A DNA stretch of 35,955 nucleotides from Bacillota bacterium (GCA_023436225.1 JAEZKA010000044.1:1-35955), one strand, 5' to 3'. Counted from the stretch's first letter, positions 7,493-16,314 are shown. Numbers and translations are program-made. Notes: generated by a model not told the origin, from the sequence alone.

Positions 7493-8512
7493 TTAATAAT
7501 TTGAAACAGGTTTCTTCTTCTCTTCAAAGAGAATATCATCGCCCTTTTTCTTCTTCCACATTACCCAAAGCGGACCTGCGATACAGATAGTGGAATAGCA
7601 TCCGCTAATGGAGCCTACTGCCATCGGGAGCGCAAAGCTCATGATGGAATTAATACCACTTCCCATTGCAATAAAATATACCAAGCCGACACTGACCATA
7701 ACTGCAACATTCGTATTAATGGATCGCATCATGGACTGAGTAATGGAAAGGTCAGTAACAGCCTCCAACGGATAACCAATGTATGTCTTTGAATTCTCAC
7801 GGATACGATCATAGATAACAATCGTATCGTTAATGGAATATCCGATGATACTCAAGGCTACCGCAACGAAGGACTCTCCGATCGGTATTCTGAAAATAAC
7901 ACAGACGAAGAATACAACCAAAACGTCATGTATTAAGGCAACGATCGCCATAGCGCCAGCAGATAGACCGCCTATCATCTTAAAGCGAATCCATACATAG
8001 ACAAGAACCAACGCACCTGCTAAGAGAATGGAGATAATACCATTTCTTAGAAAACGCTGACCAAAAAAGGGTTCAACCATGGAGGATTCTGACTGCTTCA
8101 ACTGTGCATCAGGGAAGGCTTCTGTCAGTACCGTATCAAATTCTTCTCTTTCTGCTGCATCTAAACCGTAATTACCGGCGATATTCAGAATTAGACGCTG
8201 CTCACCACTGGAAATATCCTCGGTAACCTGAGTAGTGACCGGTCTACCCAGCGATTCTGATGCAACATCTGCTGCCTTATCGGCATCAATCTCGCCAACA
8301 TAGGTGTATTTAATTAATGCTCCACCCTTGAACTGGATATCCAGCTGTACCCCATTGATGAACATGAACAGGATACCGATTAGCATAATGGATATAGAAA
8401 TGGTAAAGTAAATCTTACGCTTTGCATAAAAAGGTATAATCTTATTCTCTTTATACATCTCAGGAGTTACTTTCACTTCTTTCACGTATTTTCTGTCTTT
8501 CATTTCTTTCAT
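7493..8512 (-). CDS. secF: Protein translocase subunit SecF
   Basis: SecF works with SecD in the membrane to drive late steps of Sec-dependent protein export with the proton gradient. The 339-residue product has the first membrane helix at about 33-52, the SecD/F motif FKGGALIKY just after it, an external region to about residue 150, and five further helices including VALIHDVLVVFFVCV and SIIGYSINDTIVIYDRIREN, the family's signature segment. Its ATG overlaps the secD stop by four bases (ATGA), with AAGGAGGG inside the end of secD, so translation is coupled. Separate SecD and SecF, rather than the fused SecDF of Bacillus, is common in clostridia. Confidence 0.95.
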   Translation of the reverse strand: MKEMKDRKYVKEVKVTPEMYKENKIIPFYAKRKIYFTISISIMLIGILFMFINGVQLDIQFKGGALIKYTYVGEIDADKAADVASESLGRPVTTQVTEDISSGEQRLILNIAGNYGLDAAEREEFDTVLTEAFPDAQLKQSESSMVEPFFGQRFLRNGIISILLAGALVLVYVWIRFKMIGGLSAGAMAIVALIHDVLVVFFVCVIFRIPIGESFVAVALSIIGYSINDTIVIYDRIRENSKTYIGYPLEAVTDLSITQSMMRSINTNVAVMVSVGLVYFIAMGSGINSIMSFALPMAVGSISGCYSTICIAGPLWVMWKKKKGDDILFEEKKKPVSNY

Positions 8513-9789
8513 AGTGTTACCCTCCTTGATAAGCAGGTATAGAGTGCAGGTTTGTGCAAGAATTTAAAGGAGCTTAAGGAGGTAGTCATCAAACGGGAAG
8601 CTGTTACACCTGCAAGGAAATTGAATACAATACCTGTGAACAACGAATATGCGAAGGATAACATGGTTCCAGAGCCGAATACCATTAAAATAAATGCAAC
8701 AATAAGCACTGTGATATTTCCGTCGAAGACAGAAGAAAATGCATTCTTATAGCCGGCAGCAATTGCAGAAGCAACGCTCTTACCGGATTTGATTTCCTCA
8801 CTAATTCTCTCAGAAATAATAACGTTCGCATCAACACCCATACCGATGGATAAGATAATACCTGCGATACCCTGTAGGGTTAAGGTCATCTGCGGTACGG
8901 AGAGTGCCAGAATCTGACCTGTTACCTGAATTGTCAGCGCAATACAAGCTACAAAGCCCGGAAGCCTGTAATAGAAAATCAGGAACGCACAGATTAATGC
9001 AAATGCAATTGCTCCGGCCAACAACATAACATTAAGAGCACCAGAGCCTAAGGTTGGGCTGATGGTGTTATAATTCTTTGTAATCATGGAGAAAGGTAAT
9101 GCACCGGAATTAATCTTATCCGCTATATCCTTCGCCTGTGCATATCCATTCATACCGGTAATCTGAGCAGATCCACCGGTGATATGATCATTTACTGTAG
9201 CAGATTGTATCAAGGTCTCATCCATATAGATATTAATCAGCTTACCTACCAGACGTCCGGTAGCATCAGCAAATAACTTAGTACCTTCATCGTCAAAGCT
9301 TAAGCTTACGACATATTGATTGATGCTCTGATCAACAACAGCAGCTGCCTTAGCAACATGCTCACCGGTAAGAAGAACATTGCCTTCTGAATCCTTAAAG
9401 GTAAGCTGAGCGGTCTGCCCAAGCTCTGCAATTGCTGCCTCCGGATCAAAATCAGCTTCATCTGCTTTCCACGGGAAACGTACGATAACATATCCGTTAT
9501 CCTTATCAATTGTTACATCACGGTCCATAATATTCTGTTGATCGAGACGAGTCTCAATAATCGTACGTGCTGCTTCTAACTCATCACCGGTAGGCTTACG
9601 ATCCAGACCCTCCGGCTGGAAGGCTGCATCCACACCTCCACGGATATCGATACCATAACGCATATCAGGTGCACCCTTGATTTTCTGTGGTGAATTACCC
9701 ATAGGAATTGTCAAACCATTAATCGCTGTATATACCATCAGTATTGTAACGATTAATACAATAAAAAATACTGGTTTATTCTTATTCAT
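8509..9789 (-). CDS. secD: Protein translocase subunit SecD
   Basis: The 426-residue SecD partner has a first helix at about residues 7-26, the MRYGIDIRGGVDAAF motif (around 43-58), a periplasm-equivalent P1 region ending near residue 245, then five helices. The conserved LQGIAGIILSIGMGVDANVI segment and the ISERI(S/R)EE stretch mark the functional core. I start at the ATG at 9789 because AAAGGAC sits eight bases upstream; a longer frame from a TTG at 9807 has no site. Upstream, 36 bases away, ends a small membrane-protein gene that is probably in the same transcript. Confidence 0.95.
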   Translation of the reverse strand: MNKNKPVFFIVLIVTILMVYTAINGLTIPMGNSPQKIKGAPDMRYGIDIRGGVDAAFQPEGLDRKPTGDELEAARTIIETRLDQQNIMDRDVTIDKDNGYVIVRFPWKADEADFDPEAAIAELGQTAQLTFKDSEGNVLLTGEHVAKAAAVVDQSINQYVVSLSFDDEGTKLFADATGRLVGKLINIYMDETLIQSATVNDHITGGSAQITGMNGYAQAKDIADKINSGALPFSMITKNYNTISPTLGSGALNVMLLAGAIAFALICAFLIFYYRLPGFVACIALTIQVTGQILALSVPQMTLTLQGIAGIILSIGMGVDANVIISERISEEIKSGKSVASAIAAGYKNAFSSVFDGNITVLIVAFILMVFGSGTMLSFAYSLFTGIVFNFLAGVTASRLMTTSLSSFKFLHKPALYTCLSRRVTL

Positions 9790-9825
9790 TCTTTTTGTCC
9801 TTTCCAAGGTTATTAATAATCTAGT

Positions 9826-10230
9826 CTATTCAGAAACCGGTGGAGCATGTCCACCCAGCGAGAACGCAAGCAGAGGTTTTCTACTATGTATCTCCCCAAA
9901 ATAGGTAAGTGTATAAATCAATAATATTGCAATAGAGATAATCGGCAGTACCGCGGTATCCAGTACTCTTTTGAATAGCCGAACAAAATCCCTAAGATTT
10001 CTGCTTACGATGGACTTTATCTTCACATCACTCAATAGCTCATAATTAGTTACTTCATTAATAATATACGCATCATCCGATAAGGTGAAGGAAGTATGTT
10101 GTTTACCGGTTGTAGGCTCCGGATTCTTGGTACATACTAACGGTGTAAGTATTAAGTGCATAAATATAGTAGTTCCAATCAGAAGAGATATCCTTTTAAT
10201 ATTTTCTGAGCGTCTTCTATATTGTCTCAT
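9826..10230 (-). CDS. Small two-helix membrane protein upstream of secD, unknown
   Basis: A 134-residue product that I do not recognise. A basic start (MRQYRRRSENIKR) leads into a hydrophobic segment at about 15-32, then an external-looking loop of about 60 residues (KNPEPTTGKQHTSFTLSDDAY...), a second helix around 94-113 (LPIISIAILLIYTLTYFG), and a short tail GEIHSRKPLLAFSLGGHAPP. I chose the ATG at 10230, which has AAAGGGGTG upstream, over a longer frame from 10275. It ends 36 bases before secD in the same direction. It may be an accessory of the Sec genes or unrelated; position is the only hint. Confidence 0.6.
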   Translation of the reverse strand: MRQYRRRSENIKRISLLIGTTIFMHLILTPLVCTKNPEPTTGKQHTSFTLSDDAYIINEVTNYELLSDVKIKSIVSRNLRDFVRLFKRVLDTAVLPIISIAILLIYTLTYFGEIHSRKPLLAFSLGGHAPPVSE

Positions 10231-10360
10231 TCTTACACCCCTTTCTAATCCTAATTTTCTGAAACTGGATTTCATATTCTGCCCTGATCAGTTGCATGAA
10301 TTATTCAAAAAACACCTTACAAATTATGTCGTCATGATATAAATTAACACAAACCTTGAA

Positions 10361-10374
10361 TTTTGTATACAAAA
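10361..10374. promoter_or_regulatory. 14-base palindrome, possible operator
   Basis: TTTTGTATACAAAA is a perfect palindrome about 130 bases upstream of the small membrane-protein gene and overlaps a possible -35 TTGTAT on the minus strand. An operator is possible but no matching regulator is seen. The surrounding gap (10231-10583) otherwise holds only a small hairpin (about 10480-10500) and the terminator at 10520-10542. Confidence 0.25.
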
Positions 10375-10519
10375 ATTTGATACTATCACTCATATTCCAT
10401 CAGTACAAAAACATCACTGCCGGAGGGGATTATTTGCTCACAAACGTCCACCCGTCGAAAACTAGCCTTCTGATAACATTTCATCGCCCGATGATGAAAG
10501 GAACAAGTGCAGGAATAAC

Positions 10520-10542
10520 AAAAAAAGCAATATGAGGATTGC
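10520..10542 (-). terminator. Short terminator after the YvyF-like gene
   Basis: GCAAT-CCTCAT-ATTGC on the minus strand is followed by TTTTTTTG. The stem is only five pairs, but the T-run is strong and it lies just past the stop at 10584. Confidence 0.45.
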
Positions 10543-10583
10543 GGGTAAAAGAGATATCCACTCATAATGCTTTATCGTATTAG

Positions 10584-10964
10584 TTATTTGGGCTTACATC
10601 GGAAGCAATATATTCCACTCCTGATTTTTGTATTACACCTTGCACAGGTGAACCATGCCTGCTCCGAGTCATCTGAGAATTCCAACCTTTCCTCCCTAAC
10701 CCAGTCGAGAAGGCGATTTACCGGCACTTCATTTACCTCGGCAATCTGGGCAACAGTGGCTCTTGGATGACTTAATATATACTCTTTTACCTGATCCAGC
10801 TTTTTCTCTTCCTCGAGGACCAACGGTTTTATAGTGAATTTCTTCTCTGACTTTGGCTCCTCAGAGATTGCATTCCCCATCATACCGGCACAATCCGGAC
10901 ACAGCTCTGGTCCATAAATATAATTAAAAAGCCTTCTACAGTTTTTACATACCTTTACTTCCAT
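10584..10964 (-). CDS. YvyF-like flagellar-operon-type zinc protein
   Basis: The 126-residue product begins with CKNCRRLFNY and ELCPDC (Cys pairs at 6/9 and about 22/25), a zinc ribbon seen in the flagellar operon protein YvyF/TIGR03826. A central helical part (VKEYILSHPRATVAQIAEVNEVPVNRLL) resembles a small MerR/HTH-like unit, and a second Cys pair set near the C-terminus (CARCNTKI ... CFRC) could bind another zinc. GGAG precedes the ATG. In Bacillus and many clostridia this gene sits beside flgM/flgK; here no flagellar gene is adjacent. The family match is fair; its role in flagellar regulation is inferred. Confidence 0.7.
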   Translation of the reverse strand: MEVKVCKNCRRLFNYIYGPELCPDCAGMMGNAISEEPKSEKKFTIKPLVLEEEKKLDQVKEYILSHPRATVAQIAEVNEVPVNRLLDWVREERLEFSDDSEQAWFTCARCNTKIRSGIYCFRCKPK

Positions 10965-11113
10965 ATTTTCTCCTATTTATGTAGAACCGTTTCTAACAGT
11001 ACCTTCTTTCTTTATGATCATTTCTCTTTCATTACGATGATTCGTTCCACGGTATATAGTACTCCCTTTGAATTTCTTTGGATTGTTTATATTCATAATT
11101 AATAATTAACATA

Positions 11114-11296
11114 CTAATTCTGCTTTCTTACAATCTTATATTCGTCATGGAATTGGAAATGTGGACAATGAAACGTAGAGTAGCTCATAAATCGTTCCAA
11201 GTCATCCTCGTCCAAATTAACCGCACATACATAGTTATCATATTCTTCATCATATACAAAATGGCTGCAATTCTCGCAGTTATCTGCTCCACTCAT
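11114..11296 (-). CDS. Small Cys-containing protein, DUF6472-type
   Basis: A 60-residue acidic protein with CENC (positions 7-10), VYDEEYDNYVCAVNLDEDD, and a further CPHF, giving four Cys that could hold one metal. It resembles the small DUF6472 proteins of Lachnospiraceae. GGAGGTG precedes the ATG at 11296; a longer frame from 11350 would start inside the terminator/promoter region. A promoter is visible at 11322-11350. Function unknown. Confidence 0.7.
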   Translation of the reverse strand: MSGADNCENCSHFVYDEEYDNYVCAVNLDEDDLERFMSYSTFHCPHFQFHDEYKIVRKQN

Positions 11297-11321
11297 TGAG
11301 TACACCTCCTTCGTTATATAA

Positions 11322-11350
11322 ATTGTATCATAAAAAGCATAATCGAACAA
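11322..11350 (-). promoter_or_regulatory. Promoter for the DUF6472-type gene
   Basis: TTGTTC (11345-11350), 17 bases, TACAAT (11322-11327) on the minus strand, 26 bases before the start codon. It overlaps the terminator of the upstream radical SAM gene. Confidence 0.45.
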
Positions 11351-11366
11351 CGTTCGTTATGCTTTT
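11333..11366 (-). terminator. Terminator after the radical SAM gene
   Basis: AAAGCATAA-CGAAC pairs with GTTC-TTATGCTTT around a GTT loop and is followed by TTTT on either strand. It lies 60 bases past the radical SAM stop. Confidence 0.65.
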
Positions 11367-11425
11367 GTCTTTTACCCAGCCGATTTTTTATGTTGGATCT
11401 TAATTTATACACATACAACTCATTT

Positions 11426-12349
11426 TTAGTGTAGGTTATCCACAATGTATCTGCAAACTCCACAGGGAGTATGGAATTTATTAATATCCAGCTCCATGCC
11501 CTGATCAATGGCGTAATCCACCAGTCCGCTAACCCCTTCCTCCAGCAATTCCTTCATCATCGGAGTATCATAAGGATTATATCGATCCAGAATCGCAAGA
11601 ATATCCTCCTCATATACATTTCCAATTCGAAAACAACACACGGTTACGTCGCCGTTTGCTTCGATGCTGATGGAATCAACCTGATCCAATCTTGTACTAT
11701 AGGGAGCATCACCACAACGATAGGCTAAATCCAGCTTGGGTTCAGGAAAATATTCAGACAGATACTCCAGCGCCCTACCTGCAGGAAATATATCATTACC
11801 ACGGGACACCGTAAGTTCCAGATCTTCAAACTGAGCTAATAGCTGTTTCGTCCTCCTATTATAAGGATTATCATGATCCTGATTAACCACCCAGGCAGGT
11901 TGAAGGCGAATCGGTATCTGGTTACCCTCCTTAACCAGTCTTGCAAACTCATGTACCGGCTCCAAGGGAATCGTCTCCTGATGAAATGCATCTATAGATA
12001 AAAGAATATCATTGACCCGTGCCTCTTCCAGCGCCGCCACTGCTGCCATAAGCTTATCCTGCTTAGTGGTAAAGAAGCCGTTGGTAATCAATTGCCTTTT
12101 ACCAATTCTACAGTCAGCCGCCTCCCCTAATATTTCTTTCACATCATTATAATATAGAAGGGGCTCTCCTCCAAAGCACATGACAGAAGTAATGGTGTAG
12201 CGTTCATTAAGCTTTGTCAGCATTCCTCTCAGCCTCTCATATTCTATATGCCCCTTCGTATTAAGCTTATCGTCGACAGAGCAATGCTTACAATGCCCGG
12301 TACATTGCCCGGTGATGACGAACTCAACCCGATTGATATTTATGTACAT
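11426..12349 (-). CDS. Radical SAM protein with Cys-rich C-terminus
   Basis: A 307-residue radical SAM enzyme. The 4Fe-4S site for S-adenosylmethionine is CTGHCKHC (Cys16, Cys20, Cys23), followed by CFGGEPLLY (GGEP at 60-63) and a TIM-barrel-like central part. The C-terminal third has Cys in YRCGDAP, VTVCCFRIGN and PCGVCRY, the layout of a SPASM/twitch domain holding an auxiliary cluster. Such proteins often modify peptides or enzymes, but no precursor peptide or partner is seen next to it, so the substrate is unknown. GGGGG precedes the ATG. It is followed by its own terminator and appears monocistronic. Confidence 0.85.
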   Translation of the reverse strand: MYININRVEFVITGQCTGHCKHCSVDDKLNTKGHIEYERLRGMLTKLNERYTITSVMCFGGEPLLYYNDVKEILGEAADCRIGKRQLITNGFFTTKQDKLMAAVAALEEARVNDILLSIDAFHQETIPLEPVHEFARLVKEGNQIPIRLQPAWVVNQDHDNPYNRRTKQLLAQFEDLELTVSRGNDIFPAGRALEYLSEYFPEPKLDLAYRCGDAPYSTRLDQVDSISIEANGDVTVCCFRIGNVYEEDILAILDRYNPYDTPMMKELLEEGVSGLVDYAIDQGMELDINKFHTPCGVCRYIVDNLH

Positions 12350-12475
12350 ACCATACCCCCTAATTGTATTATAATAGCTCCCTCTTAGAATAACCGTTTT
12401 TCAATCTGTTACTATCTTATTTATCGTACACTACTAATCAAGCTTTCTCCCCATTCAAAATTGCTTTGCGATGAA

Positions 12476-13267
12476 TTATTTCCTGCTTATGAACATTCCG
12501 TATTCCTTGGGAATATGTATTATCCCCTTCTCGTCCTTACACGCTTCAAAGCACCGGTAAAGCTCGTCTCTTGTCACATTACCAAGATTACTGATAGAAG
12601 CCATGGAATAGATATAATCTAGCAGATCCTCTGTCTCTGTCACCTGAAGAGCATCGATATAATCCTTTCGATTTACTTCAGTAAAATGATTCTTTAAGAT
12701 ATCCGCTCCGTTCTGTAGAGTAAAGCTTCCGTTGATATCGATCTTGATACCATATCCGCCTAAGGTTCTGGTCAAATAGCCCTGTATCCCATTCTCTCCA
12801 AAGGTAGCACAATAAAAGCTACCTCCCCTCTTCAGTACCCGTTTTACCTCCTGAAGTCCCTTCTGTAGATCCGGCACATGATATAGCATCATATTCGCGA
12901 TAACCATATCAAAGGACTCCGCTTCATAAGGGATTGCCTCTATATTTATCTTCTCAAAGGTCACCCTGGGACTTAAGGAGAACTTATTCCTTACCACCTC
13001 AACCATTCCCTCCGAGAAGTCGGATAAGATCAACGAGGTTCCAGGATTTAGTTGATCAATTCGATTTCTCCATAGATCGCCTGTGCCACAGCCAAGCTCC
13101 AGGATTCTCATATTATCGTTAAATTCATATTGCTGATATAGCCAATTACTAAATCCTAACTGATTCACACTATATTTCTCATGGATCGATATTCTGGTAT
13201 TCAGGTTCTTACTATTGCTATATTGCTCTTTTACTGCTTTCGCATCCTTCATACGGTTCTCAGACAT
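12476..13267 (-). CDS. Class I SAM-dependent methyltransferase
   Basis: The 263-residue product has the methyltransferase_11-type motifs: ILELGCGTG (55-63), the acidic end of strand 2 LILSDFSEGM, and FDMVIANMMLYHVPD with VLKRGGSFY after it. The N-terminus (about 1-50) is helical and the last ~70 residues form a cap typical of small-molecule methyltransferases. AAGGAGG precedes the ATG. The substrate cannot be told from the sequence. Genes on either side are unrelated single enzymes in the same direction. Confidence 0.85.
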   Translation of the reverse strand: MSENRMKDAKAVKEQYSNSKNLNTRISIHEKYSVNQLGFSNWLYQQYEFNDNMRILELGCGTGDLWRNRIDQLNPGTSLILSDFSEGMVEVVRNKFSLSPRVTFEKINIEAIPYEAESFDMVIANMMLYHVPDLQKGLQEVKRVLKRGGSFYCATFGENGIQGYLTRTLGGYGIKIDINGSFTLQNGADILKNHFTEVNRKDYIDALQVTETEDLLDYIYSMASISNLGNVTRDELYRCFEACKDEKGIIHIPKEYGMFISRK

Positions 13268-13347
13268 GGGATACCTCCTTCATTTTGTATGAACCTAAAT
13301 ATATAATCAATAAGGATATTTCTTATTGCTGAAGGTCATCCCGGTTA

Positions 13348-14190
13348 TTAAACCAAATCACCCAGCACTAGCTGATTCATTCTTATCTTAAGCTCACCAA
13401 CCTGAGAATAGCCAAAGTCTCCGTGGCAGTCAGATCCGGTTGTGATTAACAGACCCTGTTCTCTACACAGTTCTAGACAAAGGTTCGTAATCTCTTTTGT
13501 ATGGGTCGGATAATAGCATTCGATCCCGTCAAAGCCCTGATCTACCAGTTGCAGGAGTCTGAGACGGAACAATTCCGAATCCGATTCCCTAATTGATACT
13601 CCCGGATGAGCAAGAATTGCTTTTCCTCCAGCGTCATGAATCTGCCTCAACACCTCTTTAATCGGAGGATAATCACCGCTGTCGTTGGTAATTCCATATT
13701 GATTATAGATGGAGAAGCCCTCACGCAGACTCTTCGTTAACCCCTTCGCCAGAAAATAATGTAATGCCTTCCAGCCACCCTTCCCTTTGTCATAAGAGAA
13801 TGCTCGGAAATCCGCCAGGGAGATATCTTTATAATCCTTCTCCATATCACTAATTAATCTGACACTGATGTCATCCAGAATGTCTCTGTTTTTCTTCACA
13901 AACCCTGCAAACTCTTTGTTATCACTATCAAAGCAGTACCCCAGAATGTGAATGTCTACGCCCCGGTCGATGGAATCCAGTTCTACTCCGGGCAGATAAG
14001 CTATTCCATATTCTCTGCTAAGCTCCTCTAGCTCTTTGACTGCAGTCAGTACATTGTGGTCCGTAATTGCCAGCAATCCCACCTGATTGGCAACGGCTGC
14101 GCGAACAATTTCCTCCGGTGACATGGTTCCATCCGAATAATAGGAATGAAGGTGTAAATCGATATATTGGTCCGTCTTCTTCATACTCAT
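13348..14190 (-). CDS. PHP-domain phosphoesterase
   Basis: The 280-residue product carries the four PHP metal-binding motifs: DLHLHSYYSDG (11-21), AITDHN (41-46), LAHPGVS, and GSDCHG near the C-terminus. Length and motif spacing fit the YciV/TrpH-like group, some members of which are 3',5'-nucleoside bisphosphate phosphatases or short-RNA exonucleases. Cytosolic, no signal peptide. AAGGAG lies five bases before the ATG at 14190. The exact substrate is inferred only from family. Confidence 0.85.
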   Translation of the reverse strand: MSMKKTDQYIDLHLHSYYSDGTMSPEEIVRAAVANQVGLLAITDHNVLTAVKELEELSREYGIAYLPGVELDSIDRGVDIHILGYCFDSDNKEFAGFVKKNRDILDDISVRLISDMEKDYKDISLADFRAFSYDKGKGGWKALHYFLAKGLTKSLREGFSIYNQYGITNDSGDYPPIKEVLRQIHDAGGKAILAHPGVSIRESDSELFRLRLLQLVDQGFDGIECYYPTHTKEITNLCLELCREQGLLITTGSDCHGDFGYSQVGELKIRMNQLVLGDLV

Positions 14191-14288
14191 GTTAGCTCCT
14201 TACTTCTTGATATACTTAGTTGCCTATTCTTGCATTCACCAGCTTCGTCCGGTCCTATTAATACAATATGCTCTCCCCTTCTCTCTTT

Positions 14289-14627
14289 CTACAAGCCATA
14301 GCCACAATTAATATCAAAGGGTGCAATCAGCAGCTTCCTCAGTTCCTTTTCATAATCTTTAAAGAACAATAAATTAGCCGCAGTATAATTCTCAATCGTA
14401 TCGAATTCCCAGTAGGAATAATATTTGACACATTTCACAATCTTAGTCAGCTCTCTTGGAAGTAATCCAATCTCATCATGTACATAGAAACGCTTCATGT
14501 ACTTCATATCAATGCAGCCGGGACGTTTTGCTTGTCTTTCTTTCGCTTTTTCAACAAATGTAACGAATTCCTCCAGCTTATCCGGCCTCACTTGAAATAA
14601 TTTTATTTCACAAAAATTATTCTCCAT
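14289..14627 (-). CDS. ABM-like (dimeric alpha/beta barrel) protein
   Basis: A 112-residue protein whose pattern fits an antibiotic-biosynthesis-monooxygenase-type ferredoxin-like fold: CEIKLFQVRPDKLEEFVTFV, a short helix, a GCIDMKYMKR strand, and YYSYWEFDTIENYTAAN. AAGGAGTG precedes the ATG at 14627; a longer frame from 14669 lacks a site. Proteins of this kind act as small oxygenases or have unknown roles; no cofactor residue can be assigned. Confidence 0.6.
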   Translation of the reverse strand: MENNFCEIKLFQVRPDKLEEFVTFVEKAKERQAKRPGCIDMKYMKRFYVHDEIGLLPRELTKIVKCVKYYSYWEFDTIENYTAANLLFFKDYEKELRKLLIAPFDINCGYGL

Positions 14628-14763
14628 ATTGTCACTCCTTCTATATTTAATATGCCTTTGGTGAACCATATGTACCGATACGTAATGTAACGAAGCGAAA
14701 GTCTCCGCTTTAGAGCAATGTCTGTTCTACTAAGTCTGTCCTCCTAAGTCATCCTTATCTAGC

Positions 14764-15639
14764 CTAAAGCTGAGGATATATCGTATCCCACAGGCTTTGA
14801 CTCATTTTCTCAGCCAGACTTATATCCTCCAGATTGGAGTGAACCGTAATTACCGCATTCTTCTCCGGCAGAACCATACAGATCTGCCCCCATTTTCCTC
14901 TGGCGCAATAAGAATTATGCTCCTGCCTCCAGAAATAATAGCCATAACCCTCTTCCTTATTCTCAATCTGCTTCTTGGTAGCCTGTTCAGTCCACTCCCG
15001 CGGGATAATCTGTTTACCTCTATAATAGCCCTTCCCCAGGTATAGCTGACCAATTCGGCTTAGCTCATCCACCGTCAGCTTCATTCCCGTGGAACCATAA
15101 TAATAGCCCTCCGGACTGTATGCACAAGTCACTCCAGAAATCTGCAACGGCTCAAACAATCTGGGCTCCAGATAATCCAACATCGTCATTCCTGTTGTCT
15201 TCTCAACAATAACTCCTGCAAGATAGGAGGTAAAGTTGTTATAGCGGAATTTCCTCTCATCGAGATTCGGTAACGGTATCGCTAATATATGCTTCAACCA
15301 GTTGTCGCAGGTCAATCGTTCAAAGGGATAATCCACTATGGACATGGTGAGGAGTCTCTCAATTGTAACTCTATTCAGATTATTCAGCTGCTCCTGTGAT
15401 ACTAACCCGGAAAGCTCCTGCTCAAAATAAGGAAGAATGGAATCTCCTAATTGAAAGCGACCCTCTGCAATCGCCATCCCAACCGCAGTAGAAGTAATGC
15501 ACTTCGTAGCAGAGTATAGATTTTTTCGCTCCTCAGGGACAAAATGATGCTCAGCAAGCTTCTTACCGTCTTGTAAAACAACAATCCCATACACCTGTAA
15601 ATTATTCTCGGTAACTAGCGATACAAATTCCTTCAGCAT
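14764..15639 (-). CDS. Serine hydrolase, beta-lactamase (class C/PBP4*-like) family
   Basis: The 291-residue product has the three active-site elements of the family: SATK (Ser43, Lys46), YNN (133-135), and RGKWGQ (247-252) in place of the usual K/H-T/S-G strand. No signal peptide is visible, so it may be cytosolic, unlike penicillin-binding relatives. AAGGGACG precedes the ATG. Family members include esterases, D-aminopeptidases and 6-aminohexanoate hydrolases; the substrate is not predictable here, and antibiotic resistance should not be assumed. Confidence 0.8.
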   Translation of the reverse strand: MLKEFVSLVTENNLQVYGIVVLQDGKKLAEHHFVPEERKNLYSATKCITSTAVGMAIAEGRFQLGDSILPYFEQELSGLVSQEQLNNLNRVTIERLLTMSIVDYPFERLTCDNWLKHILAIPLPNLDERKFRYNNFTSYLAGVIVEKTTGMTMLDYLEPRLFEPLQISGVTCAYSPEGYYYGSTGMKLTVDELSRIGQLYLGKGYYRGKQIIPREWTEQATKKQIENKEEGYGYYFWRQEHNSYCARGKWGQICMVLPEKNAVITVHSNLEDISLAEKMSQSLWDTIYPQL

Positions 15640-15675
15640 AAATCGTCCCTTCCCTAAGTTAAAAACTATGATTTT

Positions 15676-16128
15676 TTACTCCAACTCCCCTTCATCCGGG
15701 CTGTATGCGCCTGTAATCTCAATTACATTGCCATCCGGATCCATCACCTGGAAGTAATAATAGGGTTGTCCTGCATTGATATATTTTACTGCTGTAACCC
15801 TATCAGCAAAGCCTATCGCCATAATTCGCTGACGCTCCTTCCTTAAGTCCTCCGTCCATAAGTTCAGAACAAATTTATTGGTATTGGTTGCATCCGCAAT
15901 CCTTCTCTTATCATCAAATTCTCTATCATAGTCACCCTTTCGAAGCACTTTATCCGGACGCTCCGTATCAAAGTAGCCATTCATAATGGATATATTCTGC
16001 TGATCGAGGATAAACTGGGCGAACCGATCCATATTACGCCGGGTTACAGGTATCTCTAAAAGCTGTTCATAAAATCGAAGCGTTTTATCAAAGTCCTTTA
16101 CAATTAAATAAACTGACCCTAAATGCAT
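15676..16128 (-). CDS. VOC (glyoxalase/bleomycin-resistance-like) protein
   Basis: A 150-residue single VOC protein: start MHLGSVYLIVKDFDKTLRFYEQLL, and the C-terminal strand pattern YYYFQVMDPDGNVIEITG, ending in the usual metal-ligand Glu (VIEI). GGGGGAG lies five bases before the ATG at 16128, which decides the start against a longer frame from 16152. A promoter is seen at 16156-16183. Members include lyases, dioxygenases and drug-binding proteins; the substrate is unknown. Confidence 0.8.
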   Translation of the reverse strand: MHLGSVYLIVKDFDKTLRFYEQLLEIPVTRRNMDRFAQFILDQQNISIMNGYFDTERPDKVLRKGDYDREFDDKRRIADATNTNKFVLNLWTEDLRKERQRIMAIGFADRVTAVKYINAGQPYYYFQVMDPDGNVIEITGAYSPDEGELE

Positions 16129-16155
16129 ATTCTCCCCCCTGATATTATTCATGAT

Positions 16156-16183
16156 ATTATATTACATTTTAGCATTATCACAA
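16156..16183 (-). promoter_or_regulatory. Promoter for the VOC gene
   Basis: TTGTGA (16178-16183), 16 bases, TATAAT (16156-16161) on the minus strand, 27 bases before the start codon. Confidence 0.5.
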
Positions 16184-16314
16184 ATTTTGGCAACCCAAAC
16201 ATTACATTAAATTATTCTCAACCGAATAATAAATTCAAATAATTTAATAGGCTACGAGATCTTCGTGGCAGATATCTTTAAAGCAAGAAAAAGATCAACC
16301 TCTTAAGCTTTTTG

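Noticed and set aside
10390..10567. Minus-strand frames giving a 58-residue Cys-rich peptide and a hydrophobic peptide downstream of the YvyF-like gene
   Set aside because: No ribosome site in either frame, the hydrophobic frame has no start codon, and a terminator lies in the same bases.
14764..15639. Antibiotic-resistance beta-lactamase
   Set aside because: Motifs fit the broad serine hydrolase family, there is no signal peptide, and no resistance context.
16206..16248. 11-base AT-only inverted repeat (ATTAAATTATT / AATAATTTAAT)
   Set aside because: Such repeats arise easily in AT-rich intergenic DNA; there is no T-run or partner regulator to support a role.
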